Part shown: positions 55,653 to 63,337 of the stretch, one piece after another | Position numbering within the stretch: the stretch's first letter is position 1 | Layout of the letters: every line of letters starts with the position of its first letter | Source: Rikenellaceae bacterium | GTDB lineage: Bacteria > Bacteroidota > Bacteroidia > Bacteroidales > Rikenellaceae | Direction of reading: 5' to 3' | NCBI GenBank assembly: GCA_015060015.1 | Contig: SUZG01000005.1 | Coordinates: forward strand, 1-64,000 | Length of the DNA: 64,000 nucleotides | The notes under the pieces: generated by a model | The model's input: the letters and a program-made list of their open reading frames with translations, nothing else | Databases searched by the model: none | Told to the model about the DNA's origin: nothing | Position numbers and translations under genes: made by a program

Positions 55653-56705
55653 TTACTGCTCGGCCGCCATATCGGTATCGGTAGCATTAAAATCTATCAG
55701 ATGCACCAACGCCTGCAACTCACGCAGCATATTACGCTTCTCAACCTTCGGAGAATATACATAGCAGTCGATAGTGATAACCTCGTTTGTGCGAGAATTT
55801 ACCGTAGTGTAGCTCACATAGGGACCACCCATAAAATAGTTCTCGACATCCCACAGGCCGACCATCTCAATCCACGGCTGCGAGCCGATACGCATAGTAC
55901 GATACTCGGGTGTATAGGGGATATACTCCAGGCCTGTCTCGTCGGGAATCTTATTGACGGTTGTCATATAAGAGCCCTCCTTCGGGCCGGGGATACGCGA
56001 CGCAAAGCGGTTGCGGGCCTTGACCAAAGCCTTCGCCGAGAGTGACTGCTCGCCCTCATAGGGGTATTTATAGATAAAAAAGCCCTGACTTGCCGTAGGG
56101 AACTCCTGCGAAATCCACACCATATCGGGGCTCTGCGTACGCAGTTTGTAATCGTCCGAAATATTCATCTCAACACCGAAAGTATTGCGGATAAGCTCCT
56201 TCAGAGGTTGTGATGCGTAGCGTTGTGCATAGGCTATCGTGCGGTCGCGTTCCGCCTTTTCGAGTACCTGCACGATATTGTTGCCATTCTCGCCCACATA
56301 AGCGGCCACACTCTCCGTATCGGGGCCCTTGATGGTTACAAACACCTGCGGCTTTGCCGTAACGTTATAACGCACCGAGATTGAGGGCTCGGTAAACTCT
56401 TTATCGACATTTACGACCACGATGTTACGATGCGTCTTTGTGAGGCTCTTGAAGTTATTGGGCATAATACGCATAACATCAAACATAGGCTCATAGGTAG
56501 GCAGTTCGGCTACCGGCTGCTGCAAGAAATAACGCAACGTATCACCCAACTCACTCTGCCACTGCGGCTGACCACACACCAATATCAGTTCATAGGGACG
56601 ACCCTGTGCCGTTTCACCCGATGAGAGGGTATTGAATGACTTACACGCAGACATTGTGATTGCAGCAAAGGCAACAAGCAGTGTATTTACGAAAAATCGT
56701 TTCAT
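55653..56705 (-). CDS. DUF4837 family lipoprotein
   Basis: A 350-residue lipoprotein (lipobox MSAC, Cys20) matching the Bacteroidetes DUF4837 family: YELILVCGQPQWQSELGD after the anchor, FKSLTKTHRNIVVVNVD in the middle, and GLWDVENYFMGGPYVSYT near the end. Function is not established. It is monocistronic with a near-perfect promoter, and it is divergent from the polysaccharide deacetylase gene. Confidence 0.88.
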   Translation of the reverse strand: MKRFFVNTLLVAFAAITMSACKSFNTLSSGETAQGRPYELILVCGQPQWQSELGDTLRYFLQQPVAELPTYEPMFDVMRIMPNNFKSLTKTHRNIVVVNVDKEFTEPSISVRYNVTAKPQVFVTIKGPDTESVAAYVGENGNNIVQVLEKAERDRTIAYAQRYASQPLKELIRNTFGVEMNISDDYKLRTQSPDMVWISQEFPTASQGFFIYKYPYEGEQSLSAKALVKARNRFASRIPGPKEGSYMTTVNKIPDETGLEYIPYTPEYRTMRIGSQPWIEMVGLWDVENYFMGGPYVSYTTVNSRTNEVITIDCYVYSPKVEKRNMLRELQALVHLIDFNATDTDMAAEQ

Positions 56706-56763
56706 AGTATTTTGTTATCTTTTAGAATATTACACAATAGCGATGGTCAGCGATTGACCTGTA

Positions 56764-56794
56764 CAAAATTAATCATTTTTTCAGTTTACGCAAA
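56764..56794 (-). promoter_or_regulatory. Promoter of the DUF4837 gene
   Basis: On the minus strand TTTG (56791-56794), a 19-nt gap and TAATTTTG (56764-56771) match the consensus. The leader is about 50 nt. Confidence 0.75.
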
Positions 56795-56823
56795 ATATAT
56801 ACCCGTTTTTAGATAAAAAACAC

Positions 56824-56901
56824 TAATTTTGTCCACAGCATAGGAGGTTGTCCTGCAACAGGCAGGCTGCGACCAAATGGCGAAAGCAGCAGCCGACCTC
56901 C
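56824..56901 (+). promoter_or_regulatory. -7 box and structured leader before the polysaccharide deacetylase
   Basis: TAATTTTG (56824-56831) is an exact -7 box. The RNA would then fold: GGAGGT (56843-56848) pairs with ACCTCC (56896-56901), enclosing CCTG-CAA-CAGG and GGCTGC...GCAGCC hairpins, a compact three-helix arrangement at the 5' end. It does not match any riboswitch I know. Confidence 0.5.
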
Positions 56902-56926
56902 AACGAACACTACGACAAGAGATAAT

Positions 56927-57535
56927 ATGAAGATAAAACCCTTCAAATTCATACGCAACCTCTACCCCGATATGATATGGGAGATAAACGACCCGAATGG
57001 CGTTTTTCTCACATTTGATGATGGGCCGACACCAGGCATTACGGAGTGGATTCTCGACACGCTGCGACGCTACGACGCCAAAGCGACATTCTTCGTACTG
57101 GGTAAGAATGCCGAGATGTATCCCGACCTCTACCAGAAGATTCTTGACGAAGGACACAAGATAGGCAACCACACCTACTCTCATCAGAAAGGTTGGGGTA
57201 TGCCTCTGGAAAAATATATCGAGGATGTCGATTTTGCCGACACCATTCTTCACACCAACCTCTTTCGTCCGCCATACGCTCGCGTAACACCTTCGCAAAT
57301 GCGTGCTGTGGGTCAGCGATACAAGATTATAATGTGGAACATACTCTCGCGTGACTATACCGCCACCATCTCGCCCGAAGATTGCTACAAGGGTGTGGCA
57401 AAGTATTTGGAGGCGGGGAGCATCGTAGCCTTCCACGATAGCGAGAAGTCGTTCCGAAATATGAGTTACGCTCTGCCCCGCGTGCTGCAACGCGTACAGG
57501 AGCTGGGTCTGAAATGTAAAATCATAGAGTTGTAG
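56927..57535 (+). CDS. Polysaccharide deacetylase family protein
   Basis: A 202-residue NodB-fold enzyme of carbohydrate esterase 4 type. The motifs LTFDDGP (Asp31/Asp32) and HTYSH (His82/His86) supply the catalytic base and metal ligands; RPPYAR and IVAFHD are motifs 3 and 5. There is no clear signal peptide, only a short basic N-terminus, so the location is uncertain. It probably removes acetyl groups from an amino sugar such as N-acetylglucosamine in the wall. ubiX starts 2 bp after its stop. Confidence 0.92.
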   Translation: MKIKPFKFIRNLYPDMIWEINDPNGVFLTFDDGPTPGITEWILDTLRRYDAKATFFVLGKNAEMYPDLYQKILDEGHKIGNHTYSHQKGWGMPLEKYIEDVDFADTILHTNLFRPPYARVTPSQMRAVGQRYKIIMWNILSRDYTATISPEDCYKGVAKYLEAGSIVAFHDSEKSFRNMSYALPRVLQRVQELGLKCKIIEL

Positions 57536-57537
57536 AG

Positions 57538-58089
57538 ATGAAAATAATCGTAGCCGTAACGGGTGCCAGCGGAGCCATATATGCCCGACAATGCCTCGAA
57601 AAACTAATCTCGGCCGACGAGGTTGAGCTGATTGCCCTTGTTGTCAGCGAAAAGGGTGAGCAGGTCGTGCAATACGAAGGCGAGGTGCTGCCTTCATCCG
57701 AGAAGATTGTCCGCTACGACAACAACGATATGTTCTCGCCCATCGCCAGCGGCTCGGCCGACTGGGATGCAATGGTCGTAGTACCGGCATCTATGGGCAG
57801 CGTGGGTCGCATTGCGTCGGGAGTATCTCTCTCGCTGATAGAACGCACGGCCGATGTGATGCTGAAAGAACGTCGCAAGTTAATTCTTGTAGTTCGCGAA
57901 ACCCCCTACTCGCTTATTCATCTGCGAAATATGACCACCCTGACCGAGGCAGGAGCTATCGTTATGCCCGCCTCGCCTTCGTTCTACTCCCACCCCACCG
58001 ACATCGAGCAGGCGACGCTGACGGTTGTGGAAAGGGTCGTGGCACACATGGGTATCACCTCGCCACACTACTCATTTTCGGGTAAGTAA
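57538..58089 (+). CDS. ubiX: Flavin prenyltransferase UbiX
   Basis: A 183-residue enzyme that adds a dimethylallyl group to FMN to form prenyl-FMN, the cofactor of UbiD-type decarboxylases. VTGASGAIYARQCLE, VVPASMGSVGRIASG, KLILVVRETPYSLIHLRNM and the P-A-S-P-S-FYSHP stretch near the C-terminus are family signatures. It is translationally close (2 bp) to the deacetylase gene. No ubiD partner lies in the window. Confidence 0.95.
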   Translation: MKIIVAVTGASGAIYARQCLEKLISADEVELIALVVSEKGEQVVQYEGEVLPSSEKIVRYDNNDMFSPIASGSADWDAMVVVPASMGSVGRIASGVSLSLIERTADVMLKERRKLILVVRETPYSLIHLRNMTTLTEAGAIVMPASPSFYSHPTDIEQATLTVVERVVAHMGITSPHYSFSGK

Positions 58090-58112
58090 CTCAAAATAAT
58101 GATAGACAGAGA

Positions 58113-58142
58113 TTTGTATTTGCAAAATTTTTACTATCTTTG
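58113..58142 (+). promoter_or_regulatory. Promoter of efp
   Basis: TTTG (58113-58116), an 18-nt gap and TATCTTTG (58135-58142) match the consensus, 39 nt before the start codon. Confidence 0.75.
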
Positions 58143-58180
58143 CCGCACTGAAAAAATTTTAACAAAAAAACTATATTTTT

Positions 58181-58753
58181 ATGACAATTACAGCGTCTGA
58201 TATCAAGATTGGTATGTGTATCGAGATGGACGGCAAGACTTTCCTTGTTGTTGATTTCCAGCACTGCAAGCCCGGTAAGGGTCCCGCATTCGTACGTTCA
58301 AAGCTCAAGAACTTGGAGAATGGTTACGTTCTCGAGAAGACTTTCTCTTCTGTAAGCCAGAAGATTGAGCAGGTTCGTGTTGAACGTCGTCCCTATCAGT
58401 TCACCTACGAGGATGATTTGGGTGCACACTTTATGCACACCGAGACTTTCGAGGAGATTAACATCGACAAGAACCTCATCGACAACTACGATTTGATGGC
58501 TGACGGCCAGATCGTAGAGGTAATGTTCCACACCGAGAAGGAGGCCGTTCTTTCAGCCGAGCTTCCTCCCGTACTCGATATGGAGGTTATCTACACCGAG
58601 CCGGGTATCAAGGGCGATACAGCTTCAACATCTTCATTGAAGCCCGCTACTGTAAACACCGGTGCAACTGTTAAGGTTCCCTTGTTTGTAAATACAGGCG
58701 ACAAGATTCGCGTTGATAGCCGTACTCGCGAGTACAAGGAGCGTATCCGCTAA
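58181..58753 (+). CDS. efp: Translation elongation factor P
   Basis: A 190-residue factor that relieves ribosome stalling at proline runs. Three beta-barrel domains are present: the N-terminal KOW-like domain with the tip loop CKPGKGPAF (Lys33 at the modifiable position), the OB domain, and the C-terminal domain ending VPLFVNTGDKIRVDSRTREYKERI. Codons are strongly biased. It is monocistronic. Confidence 0.97.
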   Translation: MTITASDIKIGMCIEMDGKTFLVVDFQHCKPGKGPAFVRSKLKNLENGYVLEKTFSSVSQKIEQVRVERRPYQFTYEDDLGAHFMHTETFEEINIDKNLIDNYDLMADGQIVEVMFHTEKEAVLSAELPPVLDMEVIYTEPGIKGDTASTSSLKPATVNTGATVKVPLFVNTGDKIRVDSRTREYKERIR

Positions 58754-58771
58754 TCTTTGTTTCAAGCAAGT

Positions 58772-58803
58772 AAAAAGGTCTGTCCCCGCGGGCAGACCTT
58801 TTT
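58772..58803. terminator. Bidirectional terminator after efp
   Basis: AAAAAGGTCTG and CAGACCTTTTT form an 11-bp stem with an inner CC/GG pairing, between convergent efp and the TonB-dependent receptor gene. Confidence 0.9.
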
Positions 58804-58829
58804 ATTTGCGGGCAAGCGGGAGGAACGGC

Positions 58830-61061
58830 CTAAAATTTCACCGTCACATTTGCCAGAATATGCAGCGGAGCCTGCGGGAAGTAGTAGGCCTCGTCGTATC
58901 GCTGACCATCCCACATATAGGAGTAGCCATAGCCATTGCTGCAATAGAGCTGATTGAAGAGGTTATACAGCGTAACACCAAATCGCACGCTGCGTACCTT
59001 CTGCGAAGATATGGTATAGCTCAAATCAAGATTTGTGAAGTTATAGGCCTCCAACGACAGAGCCTCTATCTCGTTATTGGTAAAATATTGCTTACCGACA
59101 AATGTGGTGCTTATCATCGCCTCAAAGCCGCCAGCATTTACGCCTGCAAATATCTTTCCCATAGCGTTGGGAGAGTACGAGATGGTCATATCGTCCAGAT
59201 TCTCACCATAGGTGGGGCTATCGGCGAGCATATCCACATAGTTTCTGATTTTATTCTCGCTGAATGTGGCATTACCGCCCAGCGAGAGCCAGCGTAGAGG
59301 TCGCCACGCAGCCGACAGCTCCACGCCTCGACGGAAGCTCCTCGGTACATTCACATTCAAAGCATCGGAGCCGTCATTCACCAGACCCGTATGCACCAGC
59401 TGGTTGCGATAGGTCATATAGTAGAGATTTACACCTAACGACAAACTCTGCGATGAGTAGTTATAGCCCAACTCAAAGTCGTAGAGAGCCTCTGCCTGTG
59501 GCTCCTTGTCATCGGCGGAGAACATATAGCGGTCGGTAAAGTCCGAACGCGTAGGCTCCTTATGAGCTATTGCCGCCGAGCCATACAACTGATGATGCTT
59601 TGCAAAACGATAGCTGATGCCAAGATGCGGATTGAGGAAGTTGTATCCGTTATTTATATCGATGGGCTGCATCTGCATCGTGTTCCAGTCGAAATTGTCG
59701 TTCACTCCCCACGCCTTATAATGAACGTGACGATACTGCACATCGGCAACGATATCAAGGCCTCGCACCACCGACCAATCGACCTTGGCAAAGATGTTGG
59801 CATCCTGCTTACGCACATCGTTATCGTACCAACGCCCCGCAATAGCACTCTCTCTCATTCCATCGACCCAATCCAGCTCGCCCCAATGCGGGCAGGCATA
59901 AACAGACCACGAACCTCCGACAATAAGCGACAGGTTATCAGCCTTATATGCAGCAGCGGCATTCACTCCGCCCGTATGATTCTCCATAACCTTGCTGCGT
60001 ATGATATCGGCCTCAACGCCATAATCCGTGATGCCGAGATTGAGATACTCGGCCAGCGTGCGGTCGGCCTTATACTGTCGGTAATAGCCGTAGCCATAGG
60101 TATAGAAGCCCGTGAGGTTGAGCATCCACCTATCCGACAAGCGTTGATTTATGATGAGCTGATTGTTCAGTTGCAGATAGTTGTCGGTATGGTCATCGTA
60201 GTAATCGACGTGCGTACCATCGGCCAGCTGATACGGGCCGCTATCGGTCTCGTATTGACCTTCGCTGTGGTAGCGACGGCCATACAGTTCCATCTCCTCC
60301 TTCGTCACACCCGTATAGGTGAGGTAGGTCTTGGCCTTACCACCAAACGAGAGCAGCTTGATAACCGTATTATCGCCGTAGTACGAGCCTTGCAGCATAT
60401 AGGATTTAAGGTCGGTAGCACCTCTGTCGATATAGCCGTCAGAGGAGATATGCGTCAAGCGGGCATCCACCGCCCAGCGACCACCGAGCAGGCCGGAAGA
60501 GAACTGCACGCCCTGCTTCTGGGTGTTGTACGAGCCATAGGATAGCGTGGCCTCACCACCGAAACGATGTGATGCCGCAGCTGTAGTCATACTCACCGCA
60601 CCGCCAAAGGCTCCCGTACCATTGGTCGATACACCGGCACCTCGCTGCACCTGAACATCACCCACAGCCGAGATAAGGTCGGGCGTGTCGTACCAATACA
60701 TCGAGTGTGAGTCGGGATTGTTCATCGCAACACCATTAATCGTCACATTGAGTCGCGTAGCATCCGTACCTCGCATCTTGAACGAAGTGCCGCCAATGCC
60801 TATACCCGTTTCGTTTGTGGCGATGACAGATGGAGTCTGGGCGAGCAACGACGGGAAGTCCAGACCGTAGCGATGTCGTTCCACCTCCTCCGGCGAGAGG
60901 TCGGTGTGGGCTATGGCAGATCGGTCGTCAGCCCTGACAGCCACCACTTCAATAGCATCAACAGCATAGGTACGCAAAGAGTCCTGCGGCATAACATCAG
61001 CCGCCATTGCAGATGTAACACACTGTGCCACAGCTGCCAGAAAAACAAAAAACCTTTTCAT
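58830..61061 (-). CDS. TonB-dependent receptor, probable thiamine transporter
   Basis: A 743-residue outer-membrane receptor. Signal peptide (1-20), then a TonB box region, a plug domain (GIGGTSFKMRGTDATRLNVTINGVAMNNPDSH, VQRGAGVSTNGTGAFGGAVSM) and a 22-strand barrel ending in ILANVTVKF. Sequence alone says only siderophore/vitamin-type receptor. The TPP riboswitch directly upstream indicates repression by thiamine pyrophosphate, which is the known arrangement for the outer-membrane thiamine receptors of Bacteroidetes. I therefore call thiamine or a precursor as substrate. No other thiamine gene lies in the window. Confidence 0.9.
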   Translation of the reverse strand: MKRFFVFLAAVAQCVTSAMAADVMPQDSLRTYAVDAIEVVAVRADDRSAIAHTDLSPEEVERHRYGLDFPSLLAQTPSVIATNETGIGIGGTSFKMRGTDATRLNVTINGVAMNNPDSHSMYWYDTPDLISAVGDVQVQRGAGVSTNGTGAFGGAVSMTTAAASHRFGGEATLSYGSYNTQKQGVQFSSGLLGGRWAVDARLTHISSDGYIDRGATDLKSYMLQGSYYGDNTVIKLLSFGGKAKTYLTYTGVTKEEMELYGRRYHSEGQYETDSGPYQLADGTHVDYYDDHTDNYLQLNNQLIINQRLSDRWMLNLTGFYTYGYGYYRQYKADRTLAEYLNLGITDYGVEADIIRSKVMENHTGGVNAAAAYKADNLSLIVGGSWSVYACPHWGELDWVDGMRESAIAGRWYDNDVRKQDANIFAKVDWSVVRGLDIVADVQYRHVHYKAWGVNDNFDWNTMQMQPIDINNGYNFLNPHLGISYRFAKHHQLYGSAAIAHKEPTRSDFTDRYMFSADDKEPQAEALYDFELGYNYSSQSLSLGVNLYYMTYRNQLVHTGLVNDGSDALNVNVPRSFRRGVELSAAWRPLRWLSLGGNATFSENKIRNYVDMLADSPTYGENLDDMTISYSPNAMGKIFAGVNAGGFEAMISTTFVGKQYFTNNEIEALSLEAYNFTNLDLSYTISSQKVRSVRFGVTLYNLFNQLYCSNGYGYSYMWDGQRYDEAYYFPQAPLHILANVTVKF

Positions 61062-61120
61062 AAAGCTTTTAATTTTAAGTTAAAAACACAGAAAAGGGGA
61101 TATGATAAGATTGTAACATA

Positions 61121-61196
61121 TATCCCGGTCTCGGCATTACCCGTATCCGGTACAATGGGTATAATCTCAGCCTGATAGTAAGGCACCCCCTGAAAA
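61121..61196 (-). promoter_or_regulatory. TPP riboswitch (THI element)
   Basis: Read on the minus strand, the conserved blocks appear in order: AGGGGGTGCC, GGCTGAGATTATACCC, a spacer, then GATACGGGTAATGCCG. These are the core of the thiamine pyrophosphate aptamer. The P1 arms may be ATATTTT and GGGATAT. The latter can instead pair with ATATCCC 15 nt further on, giving an alternative hairpin next to CCTTTT, a likely expression platform. A -7 box TAACTTTG (61206-61213, minus strand) lies just upstream. Confidence 0.9.
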
Positions 61197-61205
61197 TATC
61201 GAGGA

Positions 61206-61213
61206 CAAAGTTA
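61206..61213 (-). promoter_or_regulatory. -7 box upstream of the TPP riboswitch
   Basis: TAACTTTG on the minus strand is an exact TAnnTTTG match about 10 nt before the aptamer. A TTTG at 61228-61231 is only 14 nt away, closer than usual. Confidence 0.6.
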
Positions 61214-61297
61214 TAAAACTTATACGACAAATTCAACATCTCGTACAATTAAATATATCTTCACGCCGTTTAATGTAGGTCTTTCAGTTTTTTTAAG

Positions 61298-61305
61298 TAT
61301 ATTTG
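61298..61305 (+). promoter_or_regulatory. -7 box of the thioredoxin-fold lipoprotein gene
   Basis: TATATTTG is an exact match 24 nt before the chosen start codon at 61330, supporting that start over the earlier in-frame site at 61303. Confidence 0.65.
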
Positions 61306-61329
61306 CCTTATCACGAATATTCACAGATT

Positions 61330-62439
61330 ATGAAGCGATTGTTTTTAGCTATATTCACCATTTTGCTGCTGGGAGCCTGCTCTCGCAGCGTGAAATTTGA
61401 TATCGACGGACTGCTTATTGAGAATGCCGCCAGCAAGGTATATCTTGTGGTGGAAGGTGCTACGATAGATACTCTGGCCTCGGCGGAGGTGGGTGCCGAC
61501 AACAAGTTCTGCCTGCGTGGTGAGGTGGCAGAGCCGACAACAGCCTTCGTATGCGATGACAACGGCAACGCCCTGACCATCCTTCTGTTGGAGGAGGCAC
61601 AGCTGTATCTGCGACCCCTGCCTACGGGTGGCTACATTGCCGAGGGTGGCCCTGTGAACGACAAATACAACTTCGTCATACAACGCCTCTCGGATGTCGC
61701 AATGCAGCTCGCCGAGCTTGACTACACAACCGAATATGCCAACGAGGAGTACGAATCGCTGATGTTCAAATATCAGGATATACTCTCTACGGCCATTCGC
61801 GACAACCTCGACAACCTCGTGGGTGTGGAGCTCTTCCTCAGTCAGGAGTCGCGTGGTATGACCGCCAAGGATATGCGGGTACGCTTTGCACAGTTCTCAC
61901 CCGAGATGCAATCGCTGTCGGCTATGCAACGCTTCGCCGAGTATATCGATATCTATGCCCGCACGGAGATTGGCAACCGCTTTATTGATGTGGAGCTGCA
62001 AGCTATCTCGGGAGGCATATCATCCCTCAGCGACGTATGCGGCAAGGGCAACTGGGTGCTGGTTGATTTTTGGGCTACGTGGTGCGAGAACTATGACCGC
62101 GATATAGCGATGATGCGTGAGCTCTATGCCAAATATACCTTGCAGGGCTTTGATATTTGCAGCATATCACTCGACCGCGACCCCAATCGCTGGCGTACAT
62201 TCATCGAGAAGAACGATATGTTGTGGACAAATGCCATCGACAGCACCGACGAGGGTAAGAGATCCATTGCCGAAAAATACGGTCTGCAATCTATTCCGGC
62301 CAACTTCCTTATCTCGCCCGAGGGCGTAATTGTTGCCCGTAACCTCTACGGAGAGGTTTTGCGACACGAGCTGGAACATATTTTCGGAGATTGCCTCTGC
62401 ACGGATAACGCTGTAAAACAACAAGTTGCGAATAAATAG
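61330..62439 (+). CDS. DUF4369/thioredoxin-fold lipoprotein lacking the second active-site Cys
   Basis: A 369-residue lipoprotein (lipobox LGAC). The N-terminal part resembles the DUF4369 domain common before TlpA-like thioredoxins in Bacteroidetes, followed by a helical linker and a thioredoxin fold starting near residue 240 (WVLVDFWATWC). The active site reads C252-E-N-Y255, so the resolving cysteine of the usual CxxC is replaced by Tyr. The cis-Pro region (LQSIPANFLI) is intact. It cannot act as a classical disulfide reductase by itself and may be a binding or one-cysteine variant. I start at 61330 because earlier codons lack a signal sequence. Confidence 0.85.
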   Translation: MKRLFLAIFTILLLGACSRSVKFDIDGLLIENAASKVYLVVEGATIDTLASAEVGADNKFCLRGEVAEPTTAFVCDDNGNALTILLLEEAQLYLRPLPTGGYIAEGGPVNDKYNFVIQRLSDVAMQLAELDYTTEYANEEYESLMFKYQDILSTAIRDNLDNLVGVELFLSQESRGMTAKDMRVRFAQFSPEMQSLSAMQRFAEYIDIYARTEIGNRFIDVELQAISGGISSLSDVCGKGNWVLVDFWATWCENYDRDIAMMRELYAKYTLQGFDICSISLDRDPNRWRTFIEKNDMLWTNAIDSTDEGKRSIAEKYGLQSIPANFLISPEGVIVARNLYGEVLRHELEHIFGDCLCTDNAVKQQVANK

Positions 62440-62470
62440 CGAAAACAAAATAAAAATTTTTCAAAAAATA

Positions 62471-62502
62471 TTTGCACGAAAAGAAATTTCGCCGTACATT
62501 TG
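62471..62502 (+). promoter_or_regulatory. Promoter of tRNA-Arg
   Basis: TTTG (62471-62474), a 20-nt gap and TACATTTG (62495-62502) match the consensus perfectly, 18 nt before the tRNA. Confidence 0.8.
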
Positions 62503-62520
62503 CACTCGCAATCAGTAAAT

Positions 62521-62594
62521 GGCTCCGTAGCTCAACTGAATAGAGTACTTGACTACGGATCAAGCGGTTACAGGTTTGAATCCTGTCGGAGTCA
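62521..62594 (+). tRNA. tRNA-Arg (anticodon ACG)
   Basis: A 74-nt cloverleaf. The acceptor stem GGCTCCG/CGGAGTC has one G-T pair, the D stem is GCTC/GAGT, the anticodon stem CTTGA/TCAAG closes loop CTACGGA with anticodon ACG (reads CGN codons after A-to-I editing), and the T stem is CAGGT-type with loop TTTGAAT. The discriminator is A and CCA is not encoded. A hairpin terminator follows at once. Confidence 0.95.
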
Positions 62595-63239
62595 CTTGAT
62601 TTTAAGGCGGTTATCTTTTAGATGACCGCTTTTTTGTTGTATATGCCAAGCCTTACGACAGGATTCTTCTGCTCGGGCGGTGTGGATATAGAAATCAATG
62701 ATTTACTACGTAAATACAGCATAAGAGTGTAGGTTTATATATTTGAAAATATATCTCCTACTCTCTTATGCTTACACTTTGTGTCCATTGATTTCTGCAT
62801 CGCAAACTCTGCGGACGCAGTTGAATAAATAATAATATCTTATTATTTTGTCGGAGTCACTTGATTTTAAGGCGGTTATCTTTTAGATGACCGCTTTTTT
62901 GTTGTATATGCTATGCCTTACGACAGGATTCTTCTGCTCGGGCGGTGTGGATATAGAAATCAATGATTTACTCCGTAAATACAGCATAAGAGTGTAGGCT
63001 TATATATTTGAAAAATATATCTCCTACTCTCTTATGCTTACACTTTGTGTCCATTGATTTCTGCATCGCAAACTCTGCGGACGCAGTTGAATAAATAATA
63101 ATATCTTATTATTTGTCGGAGTCACTTGATTTTAAGGCGGTTATCTTTTAGATGACCGCTTTTTTGTTGTATATGCTATGTCTTACGACAGGATTCTTCT
63201 GCTCGGGCGGTGTGGATATAGAAATCAATGATTTACTAC
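62585..63239 (+). repeat. 265-bp tandem repeat array beginning inside tRNA-Arg
   Basis: Two full units (62585-62849, 62850-63114) and a third cut off after 125 bp (63115-63239). Each starts with GTCGGAGTCA, the last 10 nt of the tRNA, continues with the terminator hairpin, a reverse-complement copy of 11 nt of the tRNA T arm (CGACAGGATTC at 62656, 62921 and 63186) and, in the two full units, a large inverted repeat (62690-62796 in unit 1). The units differ at only a few bases, including compensating one-base indels that keep the 265-bp period. No convincing open reading frame is seen. Together with the short AT-rich stretch up to 63337 this accounts for the 743 bp between the tRNA and pepD. 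Confidence 0.9.
62607..62635 (+). terminator. Terminator of tRNA-Arg (first of three copies)
   Basis: GCGGTTATC pairs with GATGACCGC (one G-T pair) around TTTTA, then a T-run. The same hairpin recurs 265 and 530 bp downstream as part of the tandem repeat. Confidence 0.88.
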
Positions 63240-63301
63240 CAAAACTAAATAATATGGTCTATTTAAGGGGCTTTTGGGTGGGAAATATCGCACCGTTTTT
63301 G

Positions 63302-63309
63302 TATCTTTG
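63302..63309 (+). promoter_or_regulatory. -7 box of pepD
   Basis: TATCTTTG is an exact match 28 nt before the start codon. The nearest TTTG (63273-63276) is 25 nt upstream, a little far. Confidence 0.6.
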
Positions 63310-63337
63310 CTCATACGAACACTAAATTTGATTAGAT

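Noticed and set aside
62309..62563. Minus-strand open frame running across the 3' end of the thioredoxin-fold gene and the tRNA
   Set aside because: It overlaps a confident gene and a tRNA and has no support of its own.
62585..63239. CRISPR array
   Set aside because: The repeats are directly abutting 265-bp units without short repeats and unique spacers.
62521..63337. Complete integrative element at tRNA-Arg
   Set aside because: There is no integrase, relaxase or cargo gene; only tRNA-end repeats are present, so a functional element is not supported within the window.
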